From NCBI RefSeq assembly GCF_020866905.1, contig NZ_JAIVCC010000005.1, positions 670,088-734,087 on the forward strand: 64,000 bases of DNA. Direction: 5' to 3'. A program made the position numbers and the translations under genes. Numbering within the stretch: the stretch's first letter is position 1; every line of letters begins with the position of its first letter. The notes beneath the pieces were generated by a model. That model was given only the letters and a program-made list of their open reading frames with translations, had not been told where the DNA came from and made no database searches. Origin of the DNA: Salinimicrobium sediminilitoris. GTDB taxonomy: Bacteria > Bacteroidota > Bacteroidia > Flavobacteriales > Flavobacteriaceae. Positions 1 to 7,473 of this stretch are shown piece after piece.

Positions 1-1
1 T

Positions 2-1333
2 CCCGGCCCCAGGTATACCAGTTATCCCACGGTGCCGTACTGGAATGAAGCCGCATTTACGGTAGAACAATATAAAGAGACGCTAAAAAAGTCATTTTTG
101 GAGAGCAATAGCAAGGAGGGGATTAGTATTTACATTCACCTGCCTTTTTGCGAGAGCCTTTGTACTTTTTGCGGCTGCAACAAACGTATTACCAAACGCC
201 ATGAAGTGGAGTCGCCGTACATCGCTGCGGTGCTCGAGGAGTGGGACATGTATGTGAACCTGCTGGAGGAAAAGCCGGTGATTAAGGAGATACATCTGGG
301 TGGAGGAACACCCACGTTCTTTTCTCCCGCAAATCTTAAGATCCTTCTCGACGGACTTTTCGAAAAAGCTGTGCGGGCAGAGGAAACCGATTTTAGCTTT
401 GAAGGCCACCCCAACAACACCAAACAGGAGCACCTGCAGTTGCTTTATGACCTGGGCTTTGAGAGGGTGAGTTACGGGGTTCAGGATTATAATTTTGAGG
501 TGCAGCGGGCTATTCACAGGTTTCAGCCTTTTGTGAATGTGAAAAATGCTACTGAAGGGGCCCGCGAAATTGGCTACACTTCTGTGGGTCACGATCTTAT
601 TTTTGGTCTGCCTTTTCAAACCGTAGATCACATTCGGGAAACCATTGAAAAGACCAAAGAGCTGATGCCGGACAGGATCGCGTTTTACAGCTACGCCCAT
701 GTGCCCTGGATCAAAGGAAACGGGCAGCGCGGCTTTAAGGAGGAAGATCTGCCTTCGGCCGATGTGAAGCGGGAGATGTATGAAGTGGGGAAACAACTGC
801 TCGCCGAAGCCGGTTATGTGGAAGTGGGCATGGACCATTTTGCACTAAAGAGCGATACGCTTTATAAGGCCATGGAGAACCACAAGCTGCACCGTAACTT
901 TATGGGCTACACTTCTTCCAAGACCAAAGTGATGATAGGTTTGGGAGTTTCGGCTATTAGTGACAGCTGGAGCGGTTTCGCCCAGAATGTCAAGACCATT
1001 GAAGAATATTACGAGATCCTTGAAAAAGGAGAACTGCCTCTTTACCGCGGACATATTCTTACTGCGGAAGACGAGAAACTCCGCCAGCACATTCTAAATC
1101 TCATGTGCAACCTGGAAACTTCCTGGAAAGATGACGACATGAAATTCCCCGAACTTCCTGAAGTCCTCATCAACCTGAAAGAAATGGAAGCCGATGGTCT
1201 CCTGGAATTCGGGGATGAAAAATTGATCATCAAAGAATCGGGAAGACCTTTTGTTCGAAATATTTGTATGGCTTTTGACCTGTTGCTGCAAAGAAGCAAA
1301 CCGGAGACGAGATTGTTTTCTATGACGGTTTAG
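2..1333 (+). CDS. hemN: oxygen-independent coproporphyrinogen III oxidase, 5' end missing
   Basis: Radical-SAM enzyme that decarboxylates coproporphyrinogen III to protoporphyrinogen IX in anaerobic heme synthesis. The frame is open from the window edge and already reads PGPRYTSYPT before any start codon; this is the conserved N-terminal HemN signature, so the gene begins outside the window. The GTG at 32 is therefore an internal codon. The radical-SAM cluster is visible as PFCESLCTFCGC (CxxxCxxCxC), followed by HLGGGTPTFF for SAM binding. About 443 residues are visible, close to full length (about 455). Downstream is a convergent operon on the other strand, 22 bp away. Family assignment is certain; only the first few residues are missing. 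Confidence 0.95.
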   Translation, partial: PGPRYTSYPTVPYWNEAAFTVEQYKETLKKSFLESNSKEGISIYIHLPFCESLCTFCGCNKRITKRHEVESPYIAAVLEEWDMYVNLLEEKPVIKEIHLGGGTPTFFSPANLKILLDGLFEKAVRAEETDFSFEGHPNNTKQEHLQLLYDLGFERVSYGVQDYNFEVQRAIHRFQPFVNVKNATEGAREIGYTSVGHDLIFGLPFQTVDHIRETIEKTKELMPDRIAFYSYAHVPWIKGNGQRGFKEEDLPSADVKREMYEVGKQLLAEAGYVEVGMDHFALKSDTLYKAMENHKLHRNFMGYTSSKTKVMIGLGVSAISDSWSGFAQNVKTIEEYYEILEKGELPLYRGHILTAEDEKLRQHILNLMCNLETSWKDDDMKFPELPEVLINLKEMEADGLLEFGDEKLIIKESGRPFVRNICMAFDLLLQRSKPETRLFSMTV

Positions 1334-1355
1334 GAAAGGGATTTAAGGTTGTAAT

Positions 1356-1670
1356 TCAGGATTGAAGACTAGAAAATTGGGATAAAAAGGTACTCAAACT
1401 GCGAGGATCGGTTGCATTCTCATGGGTTAAAGAAAACCTTTGGAATTCATACCAATCTGAAAAGTAAAGGTTTCCCGAATGTTCTGGAAAACGAGAAATT
1501 TGATTTTCTGATGGATAGAAGAACTCCGAATCAATAAGTTTTTTACGTAAAATTTCCTCTGCTTGTTGGGGAGTTAGACCTTTATTATTTTCAAATATTA
1601 CTTCTCCAAAGATCTTGTAATTTCCCTCATCACGGTGTAAGTATTGGAATGAAATATTTTTCTTCTGCAT
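1356..1670 (-). CDS. small protein of unknown function, last gene of the helicase operon
   Basis: A 104-residue soluble protein that I do not recognise. It starts at an ATG (1670) 52 bp after the preceding 82-residue gene on the same strand. The N-terminal half reads YLHRDEGNYKIFGEVIF, a pattern of aromatic residues with a GNYK.FGE core, followed by a charged helix (LTPQQAEEILRKKL). The C-terminal quarter is Ser/Thr rich. There is no signal peptide, membrane segment or metal-binding motif. Its place at the end of a Nudix-helicase-HNH operon suggests a linked or regulatory role, but this is inference from position only. It ends 22 bp from the convergent hemN stop. Confidence 0.6.
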   Translation of the reverse strand: MQKKNISFQYLHRDEGNYKIFGEVIFENNKGLTPQQAEEILRKKLIDSEFFYPSENQISRFPEHSGNLYFSDWYEFQRFSLTHENATDPRSLSTFLSQFSSLQS

Positions 1671-1722
1671 AACCTGTTTTTCCTGAAAAGTTACCAGGAA
1701 TTTTTTATACTAGGTTAAAGAA

Positions 1723-1971
1723 TTAGAATATTTGATATTGGTTGGTGAGAAATTCATCTAATTCTCTCTCAGAATAAAATTCGAATTGTGGCTCCTTGTT
1801 TTGTTGGAAAAATGAATTTAAAGCTATTTCACTTTCAAATAATCTGAAATGATATCCTTCGTAATTATATACAAAGCAAATAGATGTTTTAAGATAATCT
1901 GTAATGTCAATTTTTTCAATCGTTCTTGACGAACTAAGATATTGCACATCAGGTTGCTTTAAAATATTCAT
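1723..1971 (-). CDS. small protein of unknown function in the helicase operon
   Basis: An 82-residue acidic protein with no family I recognise. It begins at an ATG (1971) only 9 bp after the stop of the HNH endonuclease gene, so it is very probably co-transcribed and translationally linked. The sequence is rich in Phe/Tyr and Glu, with a central YNYEGYHFRLFES stretch and a C-terminal amphipathic helix (SERELDEFLTNQY). It has no signal peptide or membrane span. It could be an inhibitor, immunity or accessory factor for the nuclease/helicase module, but nothing in the sequence itself shows that. Confidence 0.55.
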   Translation of the reverse strand: MNILKQPDVQYLSSSRTIEKIDITDYLKTSICFVYNYEGYHFRLFESEIALNSFFQQNKEPQFEFYSERELDEFLTNQYQIF

Positions 1972-1980
1972 AGTATTCTT

Positions 1981-2961
1981 TTAAAGCAGAAAAACTTCTT
2001 TATTGTGCCAGCTCAAGGATTCCTGTGAAGGGTAATACTTTTCCTTTTCAGGGAGAATTATTTGCTTTCCTTCAAATTGTGAAAGAGTAAATCTCGATTC
2101 TTCTTCTTGAATAGATGGAGAAACCCTCACCAAAAAATTTGAATTTATCGTCAGCAGGCCCCTATCAAAAGCGCGATGCATGGTAGGTGATAGTGCAATA
2201 CCATTTGTGACGGTATCATCTCCAGATAAACTAAAAGAGTAAATATGACAAGCATCTATCATTTGAAGGTTATGTGAAGATTTAATTTTCATTCCTGTGA
2301 TACAGCAGGTGTGGCTATAAATTTTAGGAATGGTTTTTTTAAATAATCCCCCACGAACAAATAATTCCTCTTCATACTCATCTTCTTCCAAAGTTTCTTG
2401 CAGGCTCTGGATGTAACTTTGATATGCCTCTTTCGGCTCATTCAGGATTTGGTTTTCGATATTTTCTTCTTCATAGCTTCTGTCCAGTCTGGAATATAAA
2501 TTTTTGGTTGTTGAGAAGTAATTGTCCAAAATGACCTGTTCAAACCACAATTGGTTCGGTGTCTCCTGAAGAAGTAAGAACAATTCCCTGTCGATTTCAG
2601 CATAGGCAATAGATTCTTTTAAATTTTTGAAGCTTTTTATACTTTTTGAACTGGTAGTGACAATCTCTTTTCCTGGCTTCGCTACCAAATACCAAAAAGC
2701 TTCGGATCGCAAATGAAAAAAAGGAAGTGAAAAATTCCGCTTGTGATCAGTGATTACTAATTGATTCCAGATTTGCTTAAAAGTCAGCAAGAGGTCTGAA
2801 GTAATGAATATTCGATTATTAGTAATTGCTCCACGAGAAATTAGCTGGATTATAGAAAGCAATAAAATTGGTTTATGAGGAGCTTTGCCCATATCCTTGA
2901 CATAGGCGCACCTCAATTTCTTGAATTGAGAAGAATATTTTAGAATTGCTTCTTCTGTCAT
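1981..2961 (-). CDS. HNH endonuclease of the restriction-like type
   Basis: Predicted DNA endonuclease of 326 residues. The C-terminal third holds an HNH domain of the HNH_2 type: CCITGMKI, then DACHIYSFSLSG and SPTMHRAFDRGLLT, supplying the central His and the metal-site His/Asn/Asp positions (roughly residues 218-272). The N-terminal half (APHKPILLLSIIQLI) resembles the N-terminal part of predicted restriction endonucleases with a C-terminal HNH. I chose the ATG at 2961; the frame also allows a GTG at 2964, which overlaps by one base the TAG stop (2966-2964) of the helicase gene. Either start makes it tightly coupled to the helicase. Likely role: nuclease component of a defence operon (inference). 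Confidence 0.85.
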   Translation of the reverse strand: MTEEAILKYSSQFKKLRCAYVKDMGKAPHKPILLLSIIQLISRGAITNNRIFITSDLLLTFKQIWNQLVITDHKRNFSLPFFHLRSEAFWYLVAKPGKEIVTTSSKSIKSFKNLKESIAYAEIDRELFLLLQETPNQLWFEQVILDNYFSTTKNLYSRLDRSYEEENIENQILNEPKEAYQSYIQSLQETLEEDEYEEELFVRGGLFKKTIPKIYSHTCCITGMKIKSSHNLQMIDACHIYSFSLSGDDTVTNGIALSPTMHRAFDRGLLTINSNFLVRVSPSIQEEESRFTLSQFEGKQIILPEKEKYYPSQESLSWHNKEVFLL

Positions 2962-2963
2962 CA

Positions 2964-5900
2964 CTAACCAACTGCTAATTTCTGACTTTCTTTCAAAATA
3001 TAAGAAGGCATAGGTTCAAGAAGCCTCCACTCTACACTCATTGGTTTTTCGCCTTTTGATTTTATAAACTCTGTCTCACCCAAAAAGGTGTACGACATTG
3101 TGAATCCATATTCATCAACATTTTGCTCTCTTACAAAAAGTAAGATCTTTTTACCCAAATCTTTATGTTTGATATAAGATTCTCCCTTGGGTGAATTCGG
3201 GGAAATGCTATTCTGACTTTGCCAGTGAAATAGTGTTTTATTAACGGCGTAGTCCTCATACATCGTTGTTGGAGAATATTCCTTTTCGGTCTTTTTAAGA
3301 GTTACGAACAACGCTTCCACGTTTAGCTCCTTGTTATAAGCAGATCCCTCACGGTTAGAGGATTTTTTACTGAAGGTACTCATGCCGATTGCGGCTAAAA
3401 TTTCTTCTCTATTATATCTACTGTGGAGCTTTAAAGGGAAAGGAAAATCTAAACGAATATCTTTTTCAACAAATTCTATTTTTTCTATTTGATGTTCAAT
3501 AAACTCTTGCAACTCTTGAAGCATGACCTTGTTGTTTCTCAACAAAGTCATACTGTCTTTTATATCTGAAAAATCCAGTTTTATCCCTGCCTCCTGCCAA
3601 ACATCGTAATGGAACATTAGCAGCATTTTTTCTTCCTCCTGAGTGAGCAAATCTAGGTTTGTATTTTCAGAAATTACTTTCTGAATAAACTGCAGATAGC
3701 TTAAAGAGTTACACTGGATGAGTTTCTTCTGCATACAAGTCGTCAGTTCTTTTTCCTGGGGCTCGTTAAAATCTGGAATTACCTTTGCATCTGCACACAG
3801 TCTTTTCCAGCTTCCTTTCCTATAAATTTGTCGAATCTCGAGATGATGAAACTCTAAGAAATTATTCAGGGAAAGTGGCAGGGTCGAATGGTTCTTAAAC
3901 TGCTGAATTTTGGTTAGTAGCTGTGGTCTCCTAAATTCAGTTGCCTCTCGAATGTTTCTTAGAATAACTTCCTTAGCTTTTTTCTCCAGTACGATAGAAC
4001 AACCTAAAGGTAAATGAGGAAATTCATCTTCTATTTCTTTTATGATTGAGGTGTGTGTTTTGCCTACCAAGGCTCTGAATTTATGTTCAAAATCGTATTC
4101 TGGACGGGCGTTACCCACAAAGTCCAAAACAGTTAAACAATCTTTATTTTCAGCAAGTCTGAGACCACGTCCTAATTGCTGAAGAAAAACGGTTAAACTT
4201 TCTGTAGGTCTTAGAAAAAGGACCGTGTCAATATTTGGAATATCTACACCTTCATTAAAAATGTCTACTACGAAGAGATAATTAATTTCTTTTTTCAGGA
4301 GTTGATTTCTCAAAAACTCCCTCTCCGAGCTATTACTACTAACTAAATAATTGGCTTTTAATTTAGCTATTGTAAATTTTTCGGCCATGTATCGGGCATG
4401 CTCTTGACTCACACAAAATCCTATAGCTTGTACATCATGAACATCTGTCAAATATTCCTCACAATTACGGATGATATCTGATACGCGTCTGTCATTTTCT
4501 GTATAAAGCTTTGTCAGTTCTTTTACCTCATACTTCCCATTCCTCCAATTTACTGTTGATAAATCAATAGCATCAGAAAGAGCGAAGTATTGGAAGGGAC
4601 TTAAAAGCTTACGATTTAGAGCTTCTGGTAGTCGAATTTCTGCAGCAATCTTGTTGTGGAAATCTTCTGTTATGTCTCCTCCATCCATTCTTTCTGGAGT
4701 TGCTGTTAAGCCTAAAAGGATTTTGGGCTCAAATCTTTTAAGAATTGGACGATAGCTATCGGCCTTGATGTGATGCACTTCATCAACTATTATGTAATCA
4801 TAAAAATCAAGTCCCAAATGGATGGTCTTTAAGCGATTGTTCAAAGTCTGAACCGATGCGAAAAGTTGAGTATATTTTTCTGGTTCATTTCCATCTACCC
4901 AAAGTTCTCCAAAATTCGAATCACGCAAGACATGCTGAAATGTTATCTGAGCCTGTTGTAAAATCTCTTTCCGGTGAGCAACAAACAAGAAATTTGCATT
5001 TGGATTTTCCAAATAGAACCTCCTAAAATCAAAAGCTGAGATTACGGTTTTTCCAGTTCCCGTGGCTGCCACCAGTAAATTTTTATTTCTATTATGGACT
5101 TCTCTTTCAGATTGTAACTTAGACAGAATTTCCTCTTGATAGGGATATGGTTTTAAATCGAAAAAGGTGGTAATTTGATTTGATCCGTAGGAACTTTGTT
5201 TCTTAAGAGCGCTGCTGAGTTTTTCCTTATCTCTTCCTTTTTCGTATGGTTCAAATTCGGGATCTTCCCAGTAAGTTTCGAAAGTCTTTTGAAACTTATT
5301 GATGATATGACCAATTTCCTGAGTTGTTACTTTCAGATTCCATTCTAAGCCATTAGTTAAAGCAGATCTGGAAAGATTTGAAGAGCCAATATACCCAGTA
5401 TGAAAGCCAGAATTTCTTAGAAAGAGGTAAGCTTTGGCATGCAGGCGTTCATGTTCGGAATTGTATGAAACCTTTATTTCTGTATTGGGTAAAGAAGATA
5501 AATATTCAATGGCTTTTACATCTGTAGCTCCCATATAGGAAGTGGTAATAATTTTTAGGCTTTTACCACTGTTCGTAAATTCTTCTAATTCCTTCTTGAA
5601 AATTCTGATTCCGGAGTACTTTATAAAAGACACTAACCAGTAGATTTCATCGGCAGAAAGAATTTCTTTCCTCAATTCACTTTCCAATGAAATCCCAACG
5701 TTGTTTCCGGTGAAAAGTTCACTCTGGCTCATTCGAGTATAAGGAGTTATCTCCTTCAGTCGCGTTTCTAAACTTGAAAAGGGAAAATTGAGTTTCGAAA
5801 AAACAGCTTGCAAAATTTTACCCTCGCTTTCCAATAAGTTGTCGGATAATTCAACGTCCCCTAATTCTGAGACTAAGAGTTGTATTATCTTATTGGAGAG

Positions 5901-6110
5901 CTCAATTTGTTTTAGTGGCCGATCTTTTTCTTTGATCTCATTAAGAGCATACTTTATTGTTTCTGCTAGGTAAAGACTTAAATATTGCGAAGCTTCTTCT
6001 TTGTCCAAAGTCGTTTCGCTAATGTGAAATTTTTCAGAATCAACAGATTCTAATTTATTGGCGACCAGTTTGTTTATTAGCTGTTCGTAAAGTCCTGTTT
6101 CGAGGTTCAT
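2964..6110 (-). CDS. PLD nuclease-SF2 helicase-DUF3427 fusion protein
   Basis: A 1048-residue multidomain protein. Domains in order: an N-terminal region of unknown function (1-140); a phospholipase D-type nuclease domain with one HKD-like motif (RLHAKAYLF and GYIGSSNLS, about residues 222-247); an SF2 helicase core with Walker A ATGTGKT (349-355), DEVH box (443-446), TATPER (469-474) and motif VI QQLGRGLRL (644-652); and a C-terminal DUF3427-type region (about 720-1040). A single HKD motif implies a dimeric active site. I start it at ATG 6110 (MNLETGLYEQ), which overlaps the Nudix stop as ATGA, rather than at the upstream codon 6161 inside that gene. Proteins of this architecture are typical of defence islands; ATP-driven DNA processing coupled to nuclease attack is the likely activity. 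Confidence 0.92.
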   Translation of the reverse strand: MNLETGLYEQLINKLVANKLESVDSEKFHISETTLDKEEASQYLSLYLAETIKYALNEIKEKDRPLKQIELSNKIIQLLVSELGDVELSDNLLESEGKILQAVFSKLNFPFSSLETRLKEITPYTRMSQSELFTGNNVGISLESELRKEILSADEIYWLVSFIKYSGIRIFKKELEEFTNSGKSLKIITTSYMGATDVKAIEYLSSLPNTEIKVSYNSEHERLHAKAYLFLRNSGFHTGYIGSSNLSRSALTNGLEWNLKVTTQEIGHIINKFQKTFETYWEDPEFEPYEKGRDKEKLSSALKKQSSYGSNQITTFFDLKPYPYQEEILSKLQSEREVHNRNKNLLVAATGTGKTVISAFDFRRFYLENPNANFLFVAHRKEILQQAQITFQHVLRDSNFGELWVDGNEPEKYTQLFASVQTLNNRLKTIHLGLDFYDYIIVDEVHHIKADSYRPILKRFEPKILLGLTATPERMDGGDITEDFHNKIAAEIRLPEALNRKLLSPFQYFALSDAIDLSTVNWRNGKYEVKELTKLYTENDRRVSDIIRNCEEYLTDVHDVQAIGFCVSQEHARYMAEKFTIAKLKANYLVSSNSSEREFLRNQLLKKEINYLFVVDIFNEGVDIPNIDTVLFLRPTESLTVFLQQLGRGLRLAENKDCLTVLDFVGNARPEYDFEHKFRALVGKTHTSIIKEIEDEFPHLPLGCSIVLEKKAKEVILRNIREATEFRRPQLLTKIQQFKNHSTLPLSLNNFLEFHHLEIRQIYRKGSWKRLCADAKVIPDFNEPQEKELTTCMQKKLIQCNSLSYLQFIQKVISENTNLDLLTQEEEKMLLMFHYDVWQEAGIKLDFSDIKDSMTLLRNNKVMLQELQEFIEHQIEKIEFVEKDIRLDFPFPLKLHSRYNREEILAAIGMSTFSKKSSNREGSAYNKELNVEALFVTLKKTEKEYSPTTMYEDYAVNKTLFHWQSQNSISPNSPKGESYIKHKDLGKKILLFVREQNVDEYGFTMSYTFLGETEFIKSKGEKPMSVEWRLLEPMPSYILKESQKLAVG

Positions 6111-6496
6111 TGGATACTTTGAATATAATTTTGAACAATAGGTATGTCGGCTTCTGCCCAATCGTACTGTGACAAATCAGCAGGGAATACCCACTCAACC
6201 TTTAGATGTTCTTTTAAATCAATTTCAAATGTCTGTAGGGAACAGCGAAATGGAATTAGTTTGATTACTTTTTTATTTGAATAGGAGTGTGTATTAAAAG
6301 GTAAACGTTCATTGACTTTGATTTCTACACCTAATTCTTCTTTTATTTCTCTTTTTAAGCAGCTTTCCAGATCTTCAGCTTCTTCAACTTTGCCTCCGGG
6401 AAATTCCCACTTGAGCGGGAGGCTCATCTTTTCACTTCTTTGTGCACAGAGAACCTTTCCATCGTGTTCTATTATGGCACATGTTACTAAAATCAC
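6107..6496 (-). CDS. Nudix hydrolase, MutT-like
   Basis: A 129-residue (deoxy)nucleoside triphosphate pyrophosphohydrolase-type protein. A complete Nudix box is visible, GKVEEAE-N7-REIKEELGV, matching Gx5Ex7REUxEExGU about residues 35-57, and PLKWEFPGG precedes it as in MutT. No ATG is available: the frame is open upstream to a TAA at 6532-6530 without one, so GTG at 6496 is the most likely start. Its TGA overlaps the ATG of the helicase gene (ATGA), so it is the promoter-proximal gene of the operon. It may clean up or produce a nucleotide signal for the helicase/nuclease partners, or simply sanitise nucleotides; the sequence does not decide. Confidence 0.92.
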   Translation of the reverse strand: MILVTCAIIEHDGKVLCAQRSEKMSLPLKWEFPGGKVEEAEDLESCLKREIKEELGVEIKVNERLPFNTHSYSNKKVIKLIPFRCSLQTFEIDLKEHLKVEWVFPADLSQYDWAEADIPIVQNYIQSIQ

Positions 6497-6586
6497 CTTT
6501 TGGGAATATTTTTTAATAAAAATAAGGAATTACTCAAGAAGAGTAGCAGCCTATTGTGATTTCTATTGTTAGCAAATTCAAGTTTG

Positions 6587-6634
6587 CTTTTTGGCACCCC
6601 TGTCTGTTCGCAAGATCCCCAAGATAGAGCCAAG
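6587..6634 (+). pseudogene. relic fragment of a second dinB
   Basis: 48 bases that align with 7989-8037 inside the intact dinB with about seven differences, including one missing base. The shared runs include CTTTTTGGCACC, CTGTCTGT and AAGATCC. The translated relic (FLAPLSVRKIP) corresponds to FLAPLSVRKIP of DinB, about residues 173-183. Flanking bases on both sides do not match dinB. It lies in the same orientation as dinB, 840 bp upstream of its start codon. Confidence 0.75.
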
Positions 6635-6684
6635 CTTTGCCGGTTCAAAATTTCAATAATATTTATTCGGAAAAGCTAATTTCG

Positions 6685-6692
6685 TATCTTTG
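6685..6692 (+). promoter_or_regulatory. -7 element of the first toxin-antitoxin operon
   Basis: TATCTTTG fits the Bacteroidota -7 consensus TAnnTTTG and lies 18 bases before the ATG at 6710. No TTG -33 element is seen at the usual distance. Confidence 0.5.
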
Positions 6693-6709
6693 ATAAAAGC
6701 TTGATGACT

Positions 6710-6949
6710 ATGGATTTAGAAATAAGAAAAAAAGAATTTGTGCGGGAATTTCTGAAAGTTCAGAATGAAGAGATAATTATTCAACTTGAGAATATTCTTT
6801 GGAAGGAAAATAAATCTGTTCAGGATAAGGCCGAACCCATGAGTGTGGAAGAATTTAATTTAAGAATTGACAAATCCATGGATGATTCCCGAAGCGGGAA
6901 ACTCGTAGAGGCATCCGACTTAAAAGCCAGAATGAAAAAGTGGAGTTAG
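6710..6949 (+). CDS. antitoxin of a ParE-type pair
   Basis: A 79-residue (from ATG 6710) charged, helical protein (MDLEIRKKEFVREFLKVQNE...) ending SDLKARMKKWS. It has the usual shape of the small antitoxins found before RelE/ParE toxins in Bacteroidota: an N-terminal helical region and a C-terminal toxin-wrapping tail with the MSVEEFNLRIDKSMDDS type motif. ATG codons at 6704 and 6710 are both possible; I prefer 6710 because of its distance from the -7 element. Its stop overlaps the toxin start by 10 bases. It should neutralise the toxin and repress the operon. Homology to a named antitoxin family is not certain. Confidence 0.75.
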   Translation: MDLEIRKKEFVREFLKVQNEEIIIQLENILWKENKSVQDKAEPMSVEEFNLRIDKSMDDSRSGKLVEASDLKARMKKWS

Positions 6950-7257
6950 GCATCTATTGGACTGAATTCGCAGTTAGAGAATTTGAAAATATCTTTGAAT
7001 ATTATTCCGAAAAAGCAAGTCCTCAGGTTGCCCGAAAATTGACAAACGGAATCTATAATGAAACTCTTAAATTAAAATCACAGCCTGAAATTGGTCAAAT
7101 CGAGGAGTTACTTAGAGAACGCTCTGGGGAATTCCGTTATTTGATTTATAAAAGCTATAAAATTATTTATTTGCTCAACTATCAGAAAGACCGGATTGAA
7201 ATACTGGATGTTTTTGATACCCGACAAAATCCACGAAAAATAAAAAGAACTGAATAG
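6940..7257 (+). CDS. ParE/RelE-family toxin
   Basis: A 105-residue type II toxin. The fold signature is visible: IYWTEFAVREFENIFEYYSEKASPQ at the N terminus, then FRYLIYKSYKIIYLL and IEILDVFDTRQNPRK at the C terminus, the last being typical of ParE/RelE proteins (DTRQNP). It begins at GTG 6940, overlapping the antitoxin end in another frame, the usual coupling of such pairs. All core segments are present, so it looks functional. The target (gyrase or ribosome-bound mRNA) cannot be told from sequence alone; ParE-like proteins usually poison gyrase. Confidence 0.88.
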   Translation: MELGIYWTEFAVREFENIFEYYSEKASPQVARKLTNGIYNETLKLKSQPEIGQIEELLRERSGEFRYLIYKSYKIIYLLNYQKDRIEILDVFDTRQNPRKIKRTE

Positions 7258-7432
7258 AGAAATTGTCTATTCCGGTGAAATTCTTTTTTCTCTCCTTATC
7301 TTTCTCTACTATAATTTTTTGTAGATAACCTTCCTCTCCTTAAAGAAGCTGGTTTTTTATTGTCTAAATTCAATTACAAGAATTTTTCCCCTTTTTAACA
7401 GCTTCCTTTATTCTTCTTATTCTAATTATTTC

Positions 7433-7440
7433 TAATTTTG
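7433..7440 (+). promoter_or_regulatory. -7 element of dinB
   Basis: TAATTTTG fits TAnnTTTG. Transcription would start near 7446, giving a short leader before the ATG at 7474. No clear TTG -33 box is present. Confidence 0.45.
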
Positions 7441-7469
7441 GAAATATTCCAATTAATAGGAAATTATCC
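7438..7469 (+). promoter_or_regulatory. tandem inverted repeats over the dinB start, candidate operator
   Basis: TTGGAA-ATA-TTCCAA (7438-7452) is a perfect 6-bp-arm inverted repeat overlapping the -7 element and the expected transcription start. A second, slightly imperfect copy GGAAATTATCC (7459-7469) follows 19 bp later, about two helical turns. This is where a repressor of an SOS-type gene would bind. No repressor gene is nearby. Confidence 0.5.
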
Positions 7470-7473
7470 AATA

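Noticed and set aside
92-838. 248-codon open frame antisense to hemN
   Set aside because: It lies wholly inside hemN on the opposite strand, is rich in His and Phe as expected from the reverse complement, and matches no family.
1981-6496. Type I or III restriction-modification system
   Set aside because: There is a helicase and an HNH nuclease but no methyltransferase or specificity subunit in the operon.
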